Origin: Paenibacillus polymyxa
GTDB lineage: Bacteria; Bacillota; Bacilli; Paenibacillales; Paenibacillaceae
Reading direction: 5' to 3'
DNA length: 64,000 nucleotides
Assembly: GCF_018614975.1 (NCBI RefSeq)
Contig: NZ_JAGGNR010000014.1
Coordinates: forward strand, 62,001-126,000
Positions 59,833-64,000 of the stretch are shown piece after piece. Within the stretch, counting starts at the first letter, position 1. Every line of letters starts with the position of its first letter. Under the pieces are notes generated by a model that saw nothing but the letters and a program-made list of their open reading frames with translations, did not search any database and was not told the DNA's origin. The translations under genes and the position numbers were made by a program.

Positions 59833-60705
59833 TTATCCGTTCACCACTTCGCCGCCATTCACATGTATCACCTGTCCGCTTACATACGAAGAATCATCTG
59901 AAGCTAGATATACATAGGCGGGAGCCAGTTCATCCGGTTGCCCTGGACGTTTCATCGGCTGGGTTGCGCCAAACTCACTTACTTTTTTCTCATCAAAGGT
60001 AGATGGAATGAGCGGTGTCCAGATCGGCCCTGGTGCAACGGCATTGACACGAATTCCCTTCTCAATCACATTCATCGATAGCGAACGAGTGAACGAAGTG
60101 ATTGCTCCTTTGGTAGATGAATAATCAAGCAAGGTCGGGCTGCCCCGATAAGCTGTAATGGATGTGGTGTTAATAATCGTACTGCCTTTCTTCAGATGTG
60201 GCAGAGCCGCCTGCGTCACATAGAACATGCCGAAGATATTGGTACGGAATGTACGCTCCAGCTGTTCTGGCGTAATATCCTCCAGATTCTGCTGTGGATG
60301 CTGTTCCGCTGCGTTATTCACGACAATGTCCAGTTTGCCCAGTTCATCTACTGTCTGCTGAACCGACTTCTTCGCAAAGGCATCATCACCAATGTCACCT
60401 GCAATCAAGATGCACTTGCGTCCTTCTTGTTCGACCTGACGCTTCGTTTCCTTGGCATCTTCGTGCTCGCTCAGGTATACAATAGCGACATCCGCGCCTT
60501 CCTTGGCATACGTAACAGCAACAGCACGTCCAATTCCGCTGTCACCTCCTGTAATAAGCGCCACCTTACCCGTCAGTTTACCTGCTGCCTTGTATTCAGG
60601 CTTCTCAAATTCCGGTCTGGGATGCATCTCCGATTCAATACCGGGGCGTTGATCCTGATGCTGTGCTGGCATTGTTTTTTGATTTTGTTGTGTATTGGTT
60701 GACAT
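59833..60705 (-). CDS. SDR family oxidoreductase, general-stress type
   Basis: A 290-aa short-chain dehydrogenase of the YhdF/YhxC/GsiB-neighbour subgroup. It has the typical 40-residue Gln/Pro-rich N-terminal extension, then TGGDSGIG at 52-59, NNAA at 130-133, and catalytic Ser182, Tyr195, Lys199 (YSSTK). Bacillus relatives belong to the general stress regulon, but no clear sigma-B promoter was seen here. GAGAGGAGA precedes the ATG. Monocistronic. Substrate unknown. Confidence 0.9.
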   Translation of the reverse strand: MSTNTQQNQKTMPAQHQDQRPGIESEMHPRPEFEKPEYKAAGKLTGKVALITGGDSGIGRAVAVTYAKEGADVAIVYLSEHEDAKETKRQVEQEGRKCILIAGDIGDDAFAKKSVQQTVDELGKLDIVVNNAAEQHPQQNLEDITPEQLERTFRTNIFGMFYVTQAALPHLKKGSTIINTTSITAYRGSPTLLDYSSTKGAITSFTRSLSMNVIEKGIRVNAVAPGPIWTPLIPSTFDEKKVSEFGATQPMKRPGQPDELAPAYVYLASDDSSYVSGQVIHVNGGEVVNG

Positions 60706-61093
60706 CTAACAGTCTCCTCTCAAAATGTGAACATGTTTGGATTACAGAAGACATGGACTCTAACTGTAACCTTCCTTGTCTTTCGTTCTCTGAAAAAGTC
60801 TCATTCTGTAGGATGGCATGAACAGTTCAGATTATTCTTCTGCGATGAACAGCAACTTAAGCCTCAGCGTGCTGTCTCTAATCCTTATTTACCACTCTCT
60901 TTGGATATCAAACAACCGATTTGCTTCAATGCCTGTTTTGCCAAAATTCCAAATTTATTCGAATTAGACTGTTTCATGATACAAAGTGTATTCCTATGCT
61001 GCTTGGGCTGATGTACAATGTACAGTATACTGATGTGCTTTAACTCTCATTTTTATTGTTTTAATCATTCTAACCTAACATGGAGACCTGACA
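60706..61093. other. Divergent intergenic region, no gene seen
   Basis: 388 bp between the SDR and the diguanylate cyclase. A 94-codon plus-strand frame crosses it but lacks a ribosome site and protein character. Short repeats of TGTACA occur near 61012-61025. GGAGAC before 61094 is the ribosome site of the cyclase. Confidence 0.5.
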
Positions 61094-62653
61094 ATGGAAT
61101 CGCATATTAATTCATATATAACACTCGTAGCTACTTCAGCCGTGCTGAATGTCTTTTTGTGTTTATATACCTATTTCAGAAGATCCGAGATTCCCAGTTC
61201 CAAAATATTCATTCTCTACACAGCAGCACTCTCCATATACACTTTTGGTTACGCGATTGAGCTTGCCAGTAGCACGCTGGAGCAAATGAAGTTTTGGACC
61301 ACCGTGGAGTATTTAGGTATGCCTTTCTCCGCCTCTCTCGGCCTTATCCTGATGATAAAATATACAGGAAAAACGTTATCCAAAAAGGCAACCGCCGCAT
61401 TGTTTGTAATCCCTTCCATTACGCTAGGTATGGTTGCAACCAATGACTTTCATCATCTGTTTTATAAAAAAGTATGGCTAAGAGAAAATAGTCCCGTTCC
61501 TCTGATGGATATCGCAGTGGGTCAATGGTATGTTGTACACGGTGCATTCACCTTCTCCTGTCTGTTATGTGCCTGTCTCATTCTGATCGGACAATGGAGA
61601 CACACCAAGAAGATGTATCGTCGTCAATTACTTACTCTCATTACTTCACAGATTATTCCTATGGTCGCAGCTTTTCTGTATTTGCTTGGTTTGACCCCCG
61701 GCGGGATGGACCCCGTACCCGTACTCATGTGTATCACATCTGCCATGTATATCTGGGCCATACTATCCTCTCGTCTCCTGACCATCGTACCCATCGCCAA
61801 AGACAGTATTTTCGAAAGCATGCGTGAAGGTGTTATTGTACTGGATAGTTCCAATCGACTGGTCGATTACAACAGATCTCTGTGTGACATGTTGCCAGAG
61901 CTTAATACAAGCATGATTGGCCAACCCTTGGATGACATCTGGCTTAATCTTGCTGGAAAGACATTTCCCGTTGAATACGGCAGGGAAGGATTGCAAACCG
62001 ATCTTTACTGGCAGTTAAACGGAGAGACTGTCTGTTATCAGGTCAGGACATCTTACGTGTATAACAAGGATGCACAGACTGTGGGCAGTCTAATTATGTT
62101 AATCGATATAACGGAACAACGCTTCTTGCAAGAACAACTGAAACAACTGGCTTATTTCGATGGTCTGACCAAAATCTATAATCGCACTCAATTTTTGCAT
62201 AGAGGACGGGAGATTTTGAGTGAAGCTCAGCTTAATCCGCAACCTGTCTCATTTATCTTATTTGATATTGATTACTTTAAACGCATCAACGATACCTACG
62301 GGCATGATGTTGGTGATCAGGCCATCATTCATGTAGTCTCTGTTTGTAATCGATATTTAAGCCCTGAGATGTTGTTCGCCCGTTATGGAGGAGAAGAGTT
62401 TGTCATCGCTCTTCCGAATACCTCGCTTCAAGAAGCCGAGAAACTTGCCGAACAACTGAGAGTTGCCTTGTTGAATGACCCCCTGGATGTTAAGGGAGTA
62501 CCTATTACGCTGACCTCAAGCTTTGGTATTGCCCAGTACAATGGAGGGTCAGATTCGCTGGAGTCCTTGTTACGCGATGCTGATACTGCCTTGTACGAAT
62601 CCAAGCGTAATGGTCGAAATGCAGTGCGTGCATATACTGTGAGTACAACCTAA
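61094..62653 (+). CDS. Diguanylate cyclase with 7TM sensor, PAS and GGDEF
   Basis: A 519-aa membrane protein. Residues 1-230 contain seven hydrophobic helices like the histidine-kinase-type 7TM N-terminal domain. A PAS domain follows (about 235-350; MREGVIVLDSSNRLVDYN), then GGDEF (about 355-515) with the active-site GGEEF near 432 and DIDYFKRINDTYGHDVGD. The RxxD inhibitory site is absent: SPEM occupies the position five residues before GGEEF, so product inhibition by the I-site is not expected, unlike the cyclase at 25. Monocistronic, with a clear terminator. Confidence 0.9.
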   Translation: MESHINSYITLVATSAVLNVFLCLYTYFRRSEIPSSKIFILYTAALSIYTFGYAIELASSTLEQMKFWTTVEYLGMPFSASLGLILMIKYTGKTLSKKATAALFVIPSITLGMVATNDFHHLFYKKVWLRENSPVPLMDIAVGQWYVVHGAFTFSCLLCACLILIGQWRHTKKMYRRQLLTLITSQIIPMVAAFLYLLGLTPGGMDPVPVLMCITSAMYIWAILSSRLLTIVPIAKDSIFESMREGVIVLDSSNRLVDYNRSLCDMLPELNTSMIGQPLDDIWLNLAGKTFPVEYGREGLQTDLYWQLNGETVCYQVRTSYVYNKDAQTVGSLIMLIDITEQRFLQEQLKQLAYFDGLTKIYNRTQFLHRGREILSEAQLNPQPVSFILFDIDYFKRINDTYGHDVGDQAIIHVVSVCNRYLSPEMLFARYGGEEFVIALPNTSLQEAEKLAEQLRVALLNDPLDVKGVPITLTSSFGIAQYNGGSDSLESLLRDADTALYESKRNGRNAVRAYTVSTT

Positions 62654-62761
62654 CCAATGTAGACCGTGTCTGATGGAATATGCATGCTGTTATGTATGGT
62701 AGTGCTCCTATAGTTCCAGATCAAATAAACCGAGGACTGCTGATTTCATCTTGGTAACAAC

Positions 62762-62795
62762 AAAAAATAGACAGCCAATGAGGTTGTCTATTTTT
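62762..62795 (+). terminator. Terminator of the 7TM diguanylate cyclase gene
   Basis: AAAAATAGACAGCC pairs with GGTTGTCTATTTTT around a 5-6 nt loop, ending in T5. About 110 bp after the stop. Confidence 0.85.
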
Positions 62796-62916
62796 CATTT
62801 GTTTCAACGAAACACCATCTTACATATCATCCGGCTTGTTCTAATTAGGTCTGCAAACGCTTAACCAACGACTAACAATACATCTTCGTAGGGTGGATTA
62901 ACCGTCCACAACGCGC

Positions 62917-63342
62917 TTAGATCACCTGATTATTCACCATCAGGTACACCATGATTAGCAAGAATACAGCCAGAAGTGTACTGAACATACGGATCTTGCT
63001 TTGCTCAGGACCCACATCACGTTTGTTTTTCACACCTTCAGCAGCGAGTCGCAGCGGTTTCCCCATAATTCCTCCAATAGCCGCAATAGCCAAGAGCAGA
63101 ACAACAACAACAGCCATCCAGACATGAGAATATTCACCTTTGGTCATCAGGTAACCACCAGTAAGAAGTTGGATTACAAGTCCATACTGCGCGACTTTGT
63201 TCAAAGAACGCAGCGATGCAAAGGCTCCCTCTTGTGCTGCAGCATTCAAGGTACGAATTTTACCGACCACAAATGGCAGAATCAAATAGAATCCCATCGC
63301 CAGTGCTCCAACAATATGGAGCAGATACATAATCATTGTCAA
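62917..63342 (-). CDS. Small integral membrane protein, unknown function
   Basis: A 141-aa protein with four hydrophobic helices (about 5-25, 50-68, 74-95 and 118-138) joined by short basic loops. No enzyme motif is seen, although the helix pattern and a His in the first helix (YLLHIVGAL) recall small CopD/DUF2269-like haem or copper-related membrane proteins; this is only a resemblance. The start is unusual: GGAGG directly abuts an ATG at 63351, leaving no spacing, while a TTG at 63342 has 9-nt spacing and is preferred. It lies downstream of mdh and its terminator. Confidence 0.7.
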   Translation of the reverse strand: MTMIMYLLHIVGALAMGFYLILPFVVGKIRTLNAAAQEGAFASLRSLNKVAQYGLVIQLLTGGYLMTKGEYSHVWMAVVVVLLLAIAAIGGIMGKPLRLAAEGVKNKRDVGPEQSKIRMFSTLLAVFLLIMVYLMVNNQVI

Positions 63343-63415
63343 AATTTTCATCCTCCTCAACATTTTCGGTGTGCTATACATCACATCCCATTATACTGGG
63401 GAACTTATCCAAAGA

Positions 63416-63452
63416 AAAGAAAACCTCCGAGTTTACCGGAGGTTTTCTTTTA
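63416..63452 (-). terminator. Terminator of mdh
   Basis: GAAAACCTCCG pairs with CGGAGGTTTTC around a short loop, followed by TTTTC on the minus strand. It is 26 bp after the mdh stop. Confidence 0.9.
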
Positions 63453-63477
63453 GCTTCTGTTCAAAAAGTTTTCAAAC

Positions 63478-64000
<523 letters not shown>

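Noticed and set aside
60727-61011. 94-codon plus-strand frame between the SDR and the diguanylate cyclase
   Set aside because: No ribosome site, Phe/Cys-rich random-looking translation, and it overlaps the presumed promoter of the SDR.

Overview
The window looks like a chromosomal segment of a Paenibacillus-type spore-forming Firmicute. The evidence is an alpha/beta-type small acid-soluble spore protein, a YtaF-like sporulation membrane protein, large secreted proteins with three SLH repeats for S-layer/cell-wall anchoring, strong AGGAGG ribosome binding sites, and the order mdh ... phoR/phoP ... pstB-phoU-polA-mutM-ytaF-coaE ... nrdR, an expanded and partly rearranged version of the Bacillus mdh-phoPR-polA-mutM-coaE-nrdR neighbourhood. 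No complete mobile element or CRISPR array was seen.

Left part (1-33.4 kb) is accessory metabolism and stress response in small regulator-plus-target units. In order: a dCache diguanylate cyclase; a spermidine-synthase-like protein; LysR; an SDR with an Atu4866-family protein divergent from AraC; MerR divergent from an SDR with two mirror-image MerR promoters; oxalate decarboxylase; a Zn alcohol dehydrogenase; a methyltransferase; the fructose operon fruR-fruK-fruA; an FAD monooxygenase-like enzyme; an epimerase-like gene with its TetR regulator and four copies of one operator; a Fur-controlled iron unit (AraC regulator fused to a binding-protein domain, siderophore-binding lipoprotein, FhuF-like reductase); MarR-nitroreductase-quinol monooxygenase; a berberine-bridge-type oxidase; a MarR-hydrolase pair with a clear operator; and a cytoplasmic flavinylated reductase (FMN reductase + FMN-binding + flavocytochrome-like domains) with a paralogous FMN reductase, LysR and an ApbE flavin transferase.

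Middle part (33.5-45.4 kb) is a divergent pair of giant surface proteins. One, of 2603 aa, carries two GH43-type modules, four LamG modules, Ig-like domains and SLH repeats. The other, of 1208 aa, carries a CBM9-like domain, an esterase-like domain, Fn3 and SLH repeats. A good cre site and a perfect 7-1-7 inverted repeat lie between them, which suggests carbon-controlled polysaccharide breakdown at the cell surface. Just beyond is an integration scar: an intact tRNA-Ala(GGC), a 42-bp copy of its 3' end about 790 bp away, and between them the C-terminal remnant of a tyrosine recombinase.

Right part (46.7-64 kb) is core: nrdR, SASP, lytic transglycosylase, coaE, ytaF, mutM, polA, then the phosphate block phoU, pstB, a soluble CBS-MCP signalling protein, phoP and phoR, then stress genes, a second diguanylate cyclase and the start-truncated mdh. 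Three promoters in the phosphate block (pstB, CBS-MCP, phoP) have PhoP boxes with the same geometry: 11-bp-period TTTACR/TTAACA repeats ending 9 nt before a -10. This ties the unfamiliar CBS-MCP protein to the phosphate regulon.
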